This document shows positions 42,202-50,224 of a stretch of DNA of 60,539 nucleotides, piece by piece. The translations under genes were made by a program, and so were the position numbers. The notes beneath the pieces are model-generated. The model made no database searches. It saw only the letters and a list, made by a program, of their open reading frames with translations, and was not told the origin of the DNA. Position 1 is the first letter of the stretch. Each line of letters opens with the position of its first letter. Source of the DNA: Arthrobacter sp. H5 (GTDB lineage Bacteria > Actinomycetota > Actinomycetes > Actinomycetales > Micrococcaceae); NCBI RefSeq assembly GCF_000520595.1, contig NZ_KI915000.1, forward strand, positions 104,845 through 165,383, given 5' to 3'.

Positions 42202-42630
42202 TTAGATCAGCGTTGAGTTGTTGAGCGCGTGCGGTGGGCGTTCCAGACCGGCCGTCAGGCCTTCCGCGGGATCGTTTCCCAGCTCGATGATCCTGTTCTC
42301 TGCGTTGACGTGAACAACGATCGGCACAAAAGCGCGGGCCTCATCGGTGGTCATGTGCGCGTAAGTAATCAGGATGACGGTGTCGCCTTGATGGATCAGG
42401 TGCGCGGCCGGTCCGTTGATGCCGAGCACTCCGGAACCACGCTCGCCGGCGATGGTGTAGGTTTCCAGCCGGGCACCGTTGGTGACGTCCACAATGGAGA
42501 CCATTTCGCCGGGCAGGATGTCCGCGGCGTTCAGCAGATCCAGGTCAACGGTGACGGAACCGACGTAGTGAAGGTCTGCGTGGGTTACCGTGGCGCGGTG
42601 GATCTTGGATTTAAACATTGTGCGGTTCAT
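42202..42630 (-). CDS. panD: Aspartate 1-decarboxylase
   Basis: A 142-residue pyruvoyl enzyme making beta-alanine for pantothenate and CoA. The start [20 protein letters not shown] aligns with E. coli PanD and fixes ATG 42630. The proenzyme is cleaved at Gly-Ser in YVGSVTVD; the Ser becomes the pyruvoyl group. Residues [11 protein letters not shown] and the C-terminal strand are also conserved. It stands alone here, without panB or panC. Confidence 0.93.
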   Translation of the reverse strand: MNRTMFKSKIHRATVTHADLHYVGSVTVDLDLLNAADILPGEMVSIVDVTNGARLETYTIAGERGSGVLGINGPAAHLIHQGDTVILITYAHMTTDEARAFVPIVVHVNAENRIIELGNDPAEGLTAGLERPPHALNNSTLI

Positions 42631-42674
42631 CAGCATCAAGTCTACCGCCGGGCAAAGTGTCCGGCTATGTGGGC

Positions 42675-42721
42675 TTGGTCTCCACGCGCTCCTTCGTCGC
42701 TTGGTCGACCACCGAGGTCAG
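42675..42721. repeat. Dispersed intergenic repeat, copy 2
   Basis: It begins TTGGTCTCCACGCG and ends TTGGTCGACCACCGAGG, matching the copy at 37517-37556 at both ends with a different centre. It lies between panD and the decayed ABC ATPase. Confidence 0.5.
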
Positions 42722-42738
42722 CGGTCGGGGCACGGCGT

Positions 42739-43423
42739 TCAGTGCGCGCCAACGGTCGCCTCCGCGGCACTCAGGCGGCCGTCCCGCATAGTTGCGACGG
42801 CATCCGTCAGGGAAATGAACTCCGTGTCATGCGTGACCATGACTGTGGCAACGGCGAAGTCACGAGTGAGTGCTGCCAGGAGCTTGACCACGGACTCGGA
42901 CCGGGCGTGGTCAAGTGCGGCAGTCGGTTCGTCCACCAGCAGCACCTTGGGATTGCCCATGAGGGCGCGGGCTATGTTGACGCGCTGGCGCTGCCCACCG
43001 GAGAGCTGGTGCGGGCGGCGCGACGCAGCGTCCGCGAGTCCGACGACGTCGAGCAGTTCCAGGGCCCGTTTCCGGGCATCACGGGGCGGGTGTCCGCGCA
43101 GATGCGCCGTGATCAGCAGCTGTTCCACGGCTGTCAGTGATGCCAGTAGGTTGGGCTGCTGGAAGACGATTCCCACCGTGTCGCGGCGCCGTCACATCCC
43201 TGTCGCTGAGCGCTGCGGTGTCCGTTCCGTCCAGGACCACCAGTCCCGACGTCGGGCGGATGAGCGTGGAGCCAACGGCCAGAAGGGACGACTTCCCGGA
43301 ACCCGAAGGACCGGCCAGCGAAACTATATCCCCGGTCCGCACCTTGAGGTTCACGTTGTCGAGGGCTTTGATGGTGCCGGTACCGTCCGGGTATTCGAGG
43401 GTCACATTCACGAGGTTGAGCAT
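42739..43423 (-). pseudogene. ABC transporter ATP-binding protein (LolD/MacB type), frameshifted
   Basis: The first frame from ATG 43423 gives MLNLVNVTLEYPDGTGTIKA with Walker A AGPSGSGKSS. The second frame gives [14 protein letters not shown] (Q-loop), [29 protein letters not shown] and VTHDTEF. They join if one C is removed near 43184-43190 (gcgccgc instead of gcgcgc). As sequenced, translation leaves the frame before the Q-loop, so no working ATPase is made. The FtsX-type permease expected beside it is absent. This could be a sequencing error, but the neighbouring kinase is also broken. Confidence 0.82.
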
Positions 43424-43435
43424 TGTTCTTCCATT

Positions 43436-43507
43436 TCTGCCCACTGAGCGGGGCTGATGAGTGGGCATGTCCGTACATGCCCGGTGGGAATCGGGTTTCG
43501 GTGGGCA
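43436..43507. repeat. Nested palindromic element, copy A (diverged)
   Basis: Four copies of a GTGGGCA core in alternating orientation: TCTGCCCACTGA (43436-43447), GAGTGGGCATGT (43459-43470), ACATGCCCGG (43475-43484) and TCGGTGGGCAC (43498-43508). The inner pair forms an 8-bp stem GGGCATGT/ACATGCCC with a CCGT loop. It spans the gap between the two divergent broken genes and supplies the kinase's apparent start codon. Copy B is at 47244-47317. Confidence 0.75.
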
Positions 43508-44207
43508 CTCGAGGAGTTGCAGCGTACGCGCCGAACTCGCCGAAACACAGCACCGCGCCGGTGTGCTCGCCGAGCGGGAGCGGCTCGCGCGCGACATTCA
43601 CGACACCCTCGCGCAGGGGCTGTCCAGCATTGTGCTGGCTTCGCGTTCGGCCGGCTCGGCGCTGGGATCGGGAAATGTGGAGGCGGCGCGGGAGCGGCTG
43701 CAGACAGTGCAGGACACCGCCGCGGAAAACCTTGCGGAGGCGCGGCGGTTTGTCCGTGGGGTCACCTCGCCCGAGGAGTCACTGGCGTCCAGCCTGCGCC
43801 GGCTCTGCGAGAGCACCGAGCGGCAGGCGGCGGCACGGGTTGCGTCGCTGCGGCGCCGGTTCGCCGTGAACGGCGATGCCGCCGGGCTTCCCGCACCGTA
43901 CGAGGTCACACTGCTGCGTGCCGCGCAGGCGAGCCTCGCGAATGTGGCTGCGCACGCGGGCGCAGCGGCCGCCGTCGTTACTCTTGGGTTCCTGGACGAT
44001 GATGTCACCCTGGACATTTACGACGACGGCGCCGGCTTCGATCCGGCAGCGCTGCCGGAGGTGCCGCGCGCGGATGGGACGGGCTTCGGGCTGCTGTCCC
44101 TTCGAGAGCGTGTCCGGGCTCTGCGCGGAACGCTGAGCGTCGAGTCGGCTCCGGGTGAGGGCACCGTCGTGGCGGTGCGGCTACCGCTGGGGGAGGGAAC
44201 CCTGTGA
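43461..44207 (+). pseudogene. N-terminally truncated NarL-type sensor histidine kinase
   Basis: The longest reading (248 residues) holds only the linker, dimerisation helix (ERERLARDIHDTLAQGLSS with the phospho-accepting His) and HATPase domain (DIYDDGAGFDP, GFGLLSLRERVRALRG). All membrane and sensor segments are missing. The first 20 residues are translated palindrome. Another frame reads FRWALEELQRTR at 43496-43531, natural for this linker, so a small indel near 43526-43531 has also occurred. The partner regulator overlaps its stop. If translated at all it would be a soluble kinase fragment. Confidence 0.78.
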
Positions 44208-44848
44208 GCGAGATCCGGATGCTGCTCGTGGATGACCACCCCGTGGTGCGCGCCGGGCTGCGGTCCATGCTCACCGACTTCGAAGGAATGACGGTGGTGG
44301 CGGAGGCGGCCGATGGAGCGGGCGCCCTTGCTGAGCTTGGACGGCTCACCGCGCTCGGCGAACCGGTGCAGGTGGTGTTGATGGACCTGCAGATGGGGAC
44401 CGGGATGGACGGGGTGACCGCGACGTCGCGGATTCGTGCGCTGGACGGACCGCCCGTGCTGATCCTGACCACCTACGACAACGACGCCGACATCCTCGCC
44501 GCGGTGGAAGCCGGGGCGGCGGGCTACATGCTCAAGGATGCTCCTCCGGAGCAGATCCGGTCGGCGGTGCTGGCCGCGGCCTCGGGGCGGACCGCGCTCG
44601 CTCCTGAAGTTGCTGCGCGGCTCATGGGGAGGATCCGCAACCCCGAGCCAGCGCTGTCCGCGCGGGAGGTGGAGCTGCTCGAGCTGCTGGCAACCGGCCT
44701 GGGGAACAGGGAGCTGGCGCGGCAGATGTTCATTTCAGAAGCGACCGTCAAGACGCATCTGGTGCATATTTATGGGAAGCTCGGGGTCGATAACCGGACC
44801 GCCGCCATCTCCGAGGCGCGCCGGCGGAGGATCATCCGCGGGGACTGA
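44204..44848 (+). CDS. NarL/FixJ-family response regulator
   Basis: A 214-residue two-domain regulator. The receiver domain has LLVDDHPVVRAGL, phospho-acceptor Asp61 (VVLMDLQM), LTTYDNDADI and Lys in MLKDAPP. The LuxR-type helix-turn-helix follows (LSAREVELLELLATGLGNRE, then ATVKTHLVHIYGKLGV). The GTG start overlaps the kinase stop, the normal coupling of such pairs. The regulator itself is intact although its kinase is truncated, so it may be uncoupled from its signal. Confidence 0.92.
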   Translation: MSEIRMLLVDDHPVVRAGLRSMLTDFEGMTVVAEAADGAGALAELGRLTALGEPVQVVLMDLQMGTGMDGVTATSRIRALDGPPVLILTTYDNDADILAAVEAGAAGYMLKDAPPEQIRSAVLAAASGRTALAPEVAARLMGRIRNPEPALSAREVELLELLATGLGNRELARQMFISEATVKTHLVHIYGKLGVDNRTAAISEARRRRIIRGD

Positions 44849-44851
44849 TTC

Positions 44852-45712
44852 TCATACGTCCGGGGCCTTGCGGAGCGCCCGGCCCATGATGGCGGTGCTG
44901 AGCGCGTCAACGAGTTCCTGGTTTGCCAGCGGATTGCTGAGCAGGGTGAAATCCACCTCGCCGACAGGCGGCAGGTTGAAACGGTTGCTCACCTGGACCA
45001 GGTCCTCCGGGATGAGTGACTGCGGGAAAACAGCGAGGCCTATTCCTGCCCGTGCCGCGGCCAGGACCCCGTTGATCTCCCGGGTGTTGCAGGTAATCCG
45101 CCAGGTCCGGCCGGCCTTCTCCAGAGCGTTGATGGCCATTTGGCGGCTCAGGCTCGGCGCCTGGTAGACGATCAGGGGAACGGGCGCTCCTTCTTCAAGG
45201 GAGGTCTTGCCGTGGCCCGCCCAGACCAGTTGATCGCGCTGAACCAGCGCGCCCTCTCCGGTGCCGGTCATGTACTTCATGAAGATCAGATCCAGCTGGC
45301 CGGCCCTCAGTCGACGCAGCAGCAATGGGCTTTGCGTCACCGTGAGCTCCAGGTTGATCTGCGGGTACAGCTGCCGGAAATGCCGAAGGATGCGGGGGAG
45401 TTGGGTGATGGCAAGATCGTCGGCAACCCCAAACCGCAGCCGTCCGCGCATGGCTGATCCGGAGAAATAGCTCATTGCCTGCTCCTGGGCGGCCAGGATG
45501 GTGCGGGCAAAGCCGGCCATGGCGTCACCGTTGTCGGTCAGGCGGACGTCCCGGGTGTCGCGGGCTATCAGCCCCCTCCCCGCCGCGGCCTCCAGCTTGC
45601 GGACGTGCTGGCTGACTGTGGGCTGGCTGAGGCCCAGCCGTGCGGCGGCGCCCGTGAAGCTGAGGGTTTCGGCGACGGCGAGGAAGGTCTTGAGTTGGAC
45701 GGGTTCAAACAC
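44852..45712 (-). CDS. LysR-family transcriptional regulator
   Basis: A 286-residue LTTR. The winged helix-turn-helix (FLAVAETLSFTGAAARLGLS, then QPTVSQHVRKLE) lies at 9-50, and the co-inducer domain spans about 90-280. It diverges from an MFS exporter, the classic arrangement in which the regulator controls the neighbour. The shared 126-bp region is AT-rich (ATTACGTTATCC, CTAGTTATAG) and probably contains its binding sites. GTG 45712 is the start. Confidence 0.92.
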   Translation of the reverse strand: MFEPVQLKTFLAVAETLSFTGAAARLGLSQPTVSQHVRKLEAAAGRGLIARDTRDVRLTDNGDAMAGFARTILAAQEQAMSYFSGSAMRGRLRFGVADDLAITQLPRILRHFRQLYPQINLELTVTQSPLLLRRLRAGQLDLIFMKYMTGTGEGALVQRDQLVWAGHGKTSLEEGAPVPLIVYQAPSLSRQMAINALEKAGRTWRITCNTREINGVLAAARAGIGLAVFPQSLIPEDLVQVSNRFNLPPVGEVDFTLLSNPLANQELVDALSTAIMGRALRKAPDV

Positions 45713-45838
45713 GATGAGGGCTCCCGAAGATGTTCTATTACGTTATCCAATACTAGTTATAGCCAGCATACGCTTTGATAATGGCGGGGTGCTGCGTAGC
45801 GTTGAACGCGTTCCCATCAGCCTATTCAGGAAGAAACC

Positions 45839-47212
45839 TTGGCACCCCCACGCCCCTCCGTCCACGCCGGAGACCCCACGCTGACCGCACCCATCCCGAT
45901 TATCACCAAGCGCCCCGCTTGGCGCGACACCTTCATTTCCCTCCGCATCCCCAATTTCCGGCTCTTTGCCATCTCCCATCTGATTGCCGTCGTCGCCGTC
46001 TGGATGCAGCGCATCGCGCAGGACTGGATGGTTCTGCAGCTCTCCGGCTCGGTCACCGCCGTCGGAATCACGGTGGCAATGCAGTTTGCGCCGTTCCTGA
46101 TCCTGGGACCCTGGGGCGGAATCATCGCCGACCGTTATTCAAAGCGGATCCTGCTGATCATTACCCAGAGTGTTGCAGCGCTGTCGGCCACGGCAATGGC
46201 GGTCCTCGCCCTGTCCGGGGTGATTCAGGTCTGGCATGTCTATGTCATTGCGCTCGTGCTTGGCCTGGTGACTGTGGTGGATGCACCTGCCCGGCAGGTT
46301 TTCGTCAATGACCTGGTGGGACCAACCCACCTCCGCAACGCAATCAGTCTCAACTCCTCCATCTTCCAGGTCGGCGCAATGGTGGGCCCCGCGATCAGCG
46401 GCGTGCTCATCGTGGCCATCGGTGGAGGCTGGGCATTCGCCGTCAACGCCGTTGCCTGCGCGTACACAGTGCTGACCCTCGCAATGCTGAAAACCGATCA
46501 GCTGGCTGTCGCGGTGCGCGCACCCAAGGCAAAAGGCCAACTCCGCGAAGGGGCGCGGTATGTGCTCCGCAAACCGGCAATTTTCTGGAGCACCCTAGCG
46601 GCTGGATTTGTTGCCGTGTTCGCTTTGAGCACGCCTGTACTGATGGCAGCGTTTGCGGACAACGTGTTCAACTCGGGGGCAGGGGGTTACGGCTTCCTGA
46701 ACTCGGCGCTCGCGGCCGGTTCATTGGTGGGAGCACTGGCATCTACCCGTCGGACCACGCTGCGGCTTCGCGGAGTCCTTGGCGGCGCGGCCGCATTTGG
46801 TGGCTTTATGGTGCTCGCGGCCTTCGCCCCGAACCAGGCGGTTTTCGCGTCTCTCATGTTCTGTGCGGGAATTGGCTGTCTGTGGTTTGTCACCGGTGCC
46901 AACCAGTTGGTTCAGGTTTCCTCAAACCTGGCCATCCGGGGACGCGTCATGAGCCTCTACATGATGGTGCTCATCGGTGGTCAGGCGATTGGCGGACCAA
47001 TGATGGGGTGGGTGGCTGAGAACCTCAGCCCGCATACCGCCCTGCTCATTGCAGGAGGTGTTCCCGCGATTGCGGCGGGTGTCATCGCCGTTGTACTGGC
47101 TCGGCGTGGCCAGCTCACGCTCCGCTTCCGCTGGACAGCAGAGCCACATGAGCGACGGCGGCTGGTTGCCATCGTGCGGAAATCGAACGTGCGCGAACAC
47201 CAGCCTGCGTAG
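45839..47212 (+). CDS. MFS transporter (EntS/MFS_3 type)
   Basis: A 457-residue protein with 12 predicted transmembrane helices. IPNFRLFAISHLIAVVAVWM and RIAQDWMVLQLSGS resemble EntS-like exporters, and LGPWGGIIADRYSKRILLII is the helix 2-3 loop. Helices are followed by a basic tail. TTG 45839 has AGGAAG about 7 nt upstream. It is divergent from, and probably controlled by, the LysR gene. The substrate may be a siderophore or drug; neither is shown. Confidence 0.87.
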   Translation: MAPPRPSVHAGDPTLTAPIPIITKRPAWRDTFISLRIPNFRLFAISHLIAVVAVWMQRIAQDWMVLQLSGSVTAVGITVAMQFAPFLILGPWGGIIADRYSKRILLIITQSVAALSATAMAVLALSGVIQVWHVYVIALVLGLVTVVDAPARQVFVNDLVGPTHLRNAISLNSSIFQVGAMVGPAISGVLIVAIGGGWAFAVNAVACAYTVLTLAMLKTDQLAVAVRAPKAKGQLREGARYVLRKPAIFWSTLAAGFVAVFALSTPVLMAAFADNVFNSGAGGYGFLNSALAAGSLVGALASTRRTTLRLRGVLGGAAAFGGFMVLAAFAPNQAVFASLMFCAGIGCLWFVTGANQLVQVSSNLAIRGRVMSLYMMVLIGGQAIGGPMMGWVAENLSPHTALLIAGGVPAIAAGVIAVVLARRGQLTLRFRWTAEPHERRRLVAIVRKSNVREHQPA

Positions 47213-47243
47213 GTTGGGCTGCCTGCCCGCATCCGCGAACGTT

Positions 47244-47317
47244 TCTGCCCACTGAACAGCCTTATTCGGTGGGCATGTTCGGTTATGCCCACCGAATCCG
47301 GGCGCTCAGTGGGCAGA
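47244..47317. repeat. Nested palindromic element, copy B (well preserved)
   Basis: An outer 12-bp perfect inverted repeat TCTGCCCACTGA/TCAGTGGGCAGA (47244-47255 and 47306-47317) encloses an inner 13-bp perfect repeat ATTCGGTGGGCAT/ATGCCCACCGAAT (47264-47276 and 47285-47297) with an 8-nt loop. All four arms share the GTGGGCA core. The element lies between the MFS gene and the ynfA-like gene and resembles copy A at 43436-43507. Confidence 0.85.
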
Positions 47318-47341
47318 TTCAACTGCGGGCAATAATGGGGC

Positions 47342-47683
47342 ATGACCACAATCCGCATTATTGTGCTATTCGTATTTGCTGCACTCGCCGAGATCGGCGG
47401 CGCCTGGCTTATCTGGCAAAGCGTGCGCGAGGCGAAGCCTTGGTGGTGGGCGGGGCTCGGGGTCATGGCGCTGGGCACGTATGGTTTCATCGCCACACTG
47501 CAGCCGGATGCGAACTTTGGCCGGATTCTTGCTGCCTACGGCGGGGTGTTTGTGGCGGGGTCGTTGGCGTGGGGGATGGTGCTGGACGGTTTCCGGCCGG
47601 ACCGATGGGACATCATCGGCTCGATGATCTGCCTCATCGGGGTTGCTGTGATCATGTTCGCACCACGGCCGGGGGCGGCGTAG
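47342..47683 (+). CDS. YnfA/UPF0060-family membrane protein
   Basis: A 113-residue protein with four transmembrane helices, related to small multidrug resistance transporters. [20 protein letters not shown] (helix 1, with the family Glu) and [25 protein letters not shown], quoted as [14 protein letters not shown] then DGFRPDRWD, are family hallmarks. The function is not established in most bacteria. The ATG at 47342 lacks a clear ribosome site. Confidence 0.92.
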   Translation: MTTIRIIVLFVFAALAEIGGAWLIWQSVREAKPWWWAGLGVMALGTYGFIATLQPDANFGRILAAYGGVFVAGSLAWGMVLDGFRPDRWDIIGSMICLIGVAVIMFAPRPGAA

Positions 47684-47698
47684 GCCGGGGATTCCTGG

Positions 47699-47769
47699 AG
47701 CGGGCGACGGGAATCGAACCCGCGTATCGAGCTTGGGAAGCTAGCGCTCTACCATTGAGCTACGCCCGC
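47699..47769 (-). tRNA. tRNA-Gly (anticodon CCC)
   Basis: Reverse-strand sequence folds into a cloverleaf: acceptor GCGGGCG/CGCCCGC, D arm GCTC/GAGC, T arm CGGG/CCCG with the TTCGATT loop, and anticodon loop TTCCCAA, reading CCC. The anticodon stem CTAGC/GCTCG has one T-C mismatch at positions 28-42. The discriminator base is T and CCA is not encoded. TAGGGT at 47799-47794 (reverse) may be its -10. Confidence 0.93.
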
Positions 47770-47918
47770 ACTGCGGCTTAAACCGCTTCATAAACCCTAC
47801 AACATCCGGGTGCCTGTCCGGGACGGGCACCGGACGCGGACACCGGAGCGGACAGACTGCACCCGGCTATCGGCGACGGCGTTGCCGCGGCCGGGCAGGG
47901 AGCCCACCGGTTCAGTGC

Positions 47919-48203
47919 TCAGCAGTCCGGATCCGCCGCCTTGTCCTGATCTGATTCCCCTTTGGCACGCTCGATCAGCTCCTTCCATGGCCCGGCCACA
48001 GCACTCTCCGTCACAGTGACTTCCCGGTAGCCCACGCTGATCTGGTAGACAAACCGGTCCCTCTGTGCGTCGTCGTCGGTGGACCCTTCGGCCTCCGCCA
48101 GGAGCGGCAGCCACCGTTCCTCCGCTTCCGTCCGGCTCACCTCCACGCTCCAGGTACGGGTGATGCCCGCGAATCCACCGGACTGTGACACCACAATTTT
48201 CAC
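47919..48203 (-). CDS. Emfourin-type protealysin inhibitor
   Basis: A 94-residue cytoplasmic protein matching the emfourin family of inhibitors of protealysin-like M4 metalloproteases (MKIVVSQSGGFAGITRTW start; central DRFVYQISVG and the C-terminal GPWKELIERA helix). The start overlaps the protease stop by 4 nt, so enzyme and inhibitor are made together. The acidic C-terminus is unconserved. Confidence 0.88.
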   Translation of the reverse strand: MKIVVSQSGGFAGITRTWSVEVSRTEAEERWLPLLAEAEGSTDDDAQRDRFVYQISVGYREVTVTESAVAGPWKELIERAKGESDQDKAADPDC

Positions 48204-49243
48204 GTCACCACCCCCACTTCCTTCCAGGCGTAGTCGACAGCCAGCGCTTCCTCGGATCCTTCTCCAAACCGTTCCACTGCCGCATCAAAAGTGACGGAGG
48301 CAAACAGCTTAAAGTCGCAGTCCTCGGGTACTTCACCGCCCACCGCGGCGTCATACCAAATCTGGCCCGCCCGCTCCCAGGCCCTGCCGCCCAAGCGCGT
48401 AGCCGCAAGATAGAACGCGTGGTTTGGGATGCCCGAATTGATGTGGACGCCGCCGTTGTCGGACGTTGTTTCGACGTAATCCGCCATGGTGGCGGGCTGG
48501 GGATCCTTGCCCAGCACGTCGTCGTCGTACGCGGTTCCGGGCGCCTTGAGCGAGCGCAGGGCGTTTCCCTCCACCTGCTCCGTGAAGATTCCCTCGCCCA
48601 CGAGCCAGCTTGCAGTGTCAGCCGTCTGCGCCTTCTCCCGCTGCTCCACCAGGACACCGAAAACGTCGGAAATGGACTCGTTCAGGGCGCCGGACTGCCC
48701 GCGGTACTGGAGGTTGGTGGTGTATTGCGTGAAGCCATGGGTGAGCTCATGGCTGATGACCGTGAGCGATCTGGTGAAGCGGTCAAAGACGTCGCCGTCG
48801 CCGTCGCCGAAGACCATTCGGGTACCGTCCCAGAACGCGTTGTCATACCGTTCGCCAAAGTGGACGGTGGCGTCGAGGGGATGGCCGGCGTCGTCAATCG
48901 AAGACCGGCCATAGATGTCGCCGAACAGCGAGTAGGTGGCGCCCAGGCCGTCATACGCTTCATCCACTGCGGGATCGCCGGTGGGCTCCCCGCCTTCCCG
49001 GCGCACGGTTTGGCCCGGCAGCTCCTCCAGCCCGCCCGCGTCCGAAATGGTGCGGCGCAGGGCGAGGACGACGGCGGTGCCCGCGCCCGGCGTAGGCATG
49101 ACGGGTGTCGCGGAACGCGCGGCGTGCAGCGGATCCAGCTGCTGCAATGCGTGGCGCGCGGCCGCTGCTGCGCCTGCGTGGCCGGGATCCTGCAGGCCGG
49201 CGAGCCGGGTGAGCAGATACGGCGGAACAATGCTGCAATACAT
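48200..49243 (-). CDS. Protealysin-like M4 metallopeptidase
   Basis: A 347-residue thermolysin-type protease. Zinc motif HELTH gives His165, Glu166 and His169, with the third ligand Glu189 in GALNESISDVFG; GGVHINSGIPNHAFYLA carries the catalytic His region. The short N-terminal pro-segment begins with the protealysin signature SIVPPYLLTRLA and there is no signal peptide, unlike secreted thermolysins. Protealysins act on intracellular or exported protein targets in other species. It is paired with its inhibitor downstream. Confidence 0.93.
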   Translation of the reverse strand: MYCSIVPPYLLTRLAGLQDPGHAGAAAAARHALQQLDPLHAARSATPVMPTPGAGTAVVLALRRTISDAGGLEELPGQTVRREGGEPTGDPAVDEAYDGLGATYSLFGDIYGRSSIDDAGHPLDATVHFGERYDNAFWDGTRMVFGDGDGDVFDRFTRSLTVISHELTHGFTQYTTNLQYRGQSGALNESISDVFGVLVEQREKAQTADTASWLVGEGIFTEQVEGNALRSLKAPGTAYDDDVLGKDPQPATMADYVETTSDNGGVHINSGIPNHAFYLAATRLGGRAWERAGQIWYDAAVGGEVPEDCDFKLFASVTFDAAVERFGEGSEEALAVDYAWKEVGVVT

Positions 49244-49335
49244 ATGGCCTCCTTGGTTGCGTCCAACCTAGCCGCCCGCGCTGACAGTATTCAACGGGCC
49301 TGCGGGTGGTCGGCGGTGCCCGCTGGAACGGTGGG

Positions 49336-49341
49336 TACGCT
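49336..49341 (+). promoter_or_regulatory. Candidate -10 element of a leaderless promoter
   Basis: TACGCT lies 6 nt before the tryptophan dioxygenase ATG at 49348, a spacing that would place the transcript start at the codon. No convincing -35 was seen. Confidence 0.35.
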
Positions 49342-49347
49342 GAGGGT

Positions 49348-50202
49348 ATGAGCGTGGAGCGGAACACCCGCAATCTTGAGGCCGGAATCGAACGGGACTT
49401 CGCGGCAAGGATGAGCTACGGCTCCTATTTATCGCTGGATGAGCTGTTGAACGCACAGCATCCGGTCAGCCAGCCTGAGCACCACGATGAAATGTTATTC
49501 ATCATCCAGCACCAGACCTCCGAATTGTGGCTGAAGCTGGTGCTGCACGAACTGCGTGCCGTGCGGTTGCGGCTCCAGGCCGATGACCTGCGGGCGGCGA
49601 TGAAGGGCATAGCCCGGATCAAGCACATCCAACGGTCGCTGACCGAGCAATGGTCGGTGCTGGCCACCCTCACGCCGTCGGAGTACGCGGAGTTCCGCGG
49701 ATCGCTGGAGGCTGCGAGCGGTTTTCAGTCCTACCAGTACCGGGCGGTGGAATTCCTTTTGGGCAACAAGAACCAGGGGATGCTGCAGGTCTTCGCCGAC
49801 GACGCGCAGGCGTACCCCCTGTTGTGCGGGCTCCTGGAGGAAACCAGCATCTATGACGAGTTCATCCGCTATCTGCACCGGAGGGGCTACGGCGTTCCGG
49901 TCGAACTGCTGGAACGGGATGTCCGTGCGGCCCATGAGTTCAACGGCGGGCTGGTCCAGGTGTACAAGGTTGTCTACGAAAATGCGTCCGATCACTGGGA
50001 TATCTACGAGGCGTGCGAGGAACTGGTCGACCTGGAGGATAATTTCCAGCTGTGGCGGTTCCGGCACCTGAAAACCGTAGAGCGGACCATCGGCCACAAG
50101 AAGGGAACGGGCGGGTCTTCAGGGGTCGGTTTCCTGCAGAAGGCTCTTGAGCTGACGTTCTTCCCGGAGCTGTTTGCGGTGCGCACGGAAATCGGAAGGT
50201 AG
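49348..50202 (+). CDS. kynA: Tryptophan 2,3-dioxygenase
   Basis: A 284-residue heme enzyme opening the indole ring of tryptophan to N-formylkynurenine. Family motifs are YGSYLSLDELLNAQ, HDEMLFIIQHQTSELWLKL (distal His), SGFQSYQYR, and LVDLEDNFQLWRFRHLKTVE containing the proximal heme-ligand His, with TGGSSGVGFL at the substrate site. ATG 49348 is chosen because MSVERNTRNLEAG matches the family start. Kynureninase and formamidase genes are not next to it; it is followed by dcd on the same strand. Confidence 0.95.
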   Translation: MSVERNTRNLEAGIERDFAARMSYGSYLSLDELLNAQHPVSQPEHHDEMLFIIQHQTSELWLKLVLHELRAVRLRLQADDLRAAMKGIARIKHIQRSLTEQWSVLATLTPSEYAEFRGSLEAASGFQSYQYRAVEFLLGNKNQGMLQVFADDAQAYPLLCGLLEETSIYDEFIRYLHRRGYGVPVELLERDVRAAHEFNGGLVQVYKVVYENASDHWDIYEACEELVDLEDNFQLWRFRHLKTVERTIGHKKGTGGSSGVGFLQKALELTFFPELFAVRTEIGR

Positions 50203-50212
50203 GGTTCTGGGG

Positions 50213-50218
50213 TATTTT
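50213..50218 (+). promoter_or_regulatory. Candidate -10 element of a leaderless promoter for dcd
   Basis: TATTTT ends 6 nt before the GTG at 50225, in an AT-rich patch within high-GC DNA. This fits a leaderless transcript. No clear -35. Confidence 0.4.
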
Positions 50219-50224
50219 TAGACC

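Noticed and set aside
43436-47317. CRISPR array or insertion-sequence ends
   Set aside because: Only two copies 3.8 kb apart, palindromic, with no regular spacers, Cas genes or transposase; the DNA between them is ordinary chromosomal genes.
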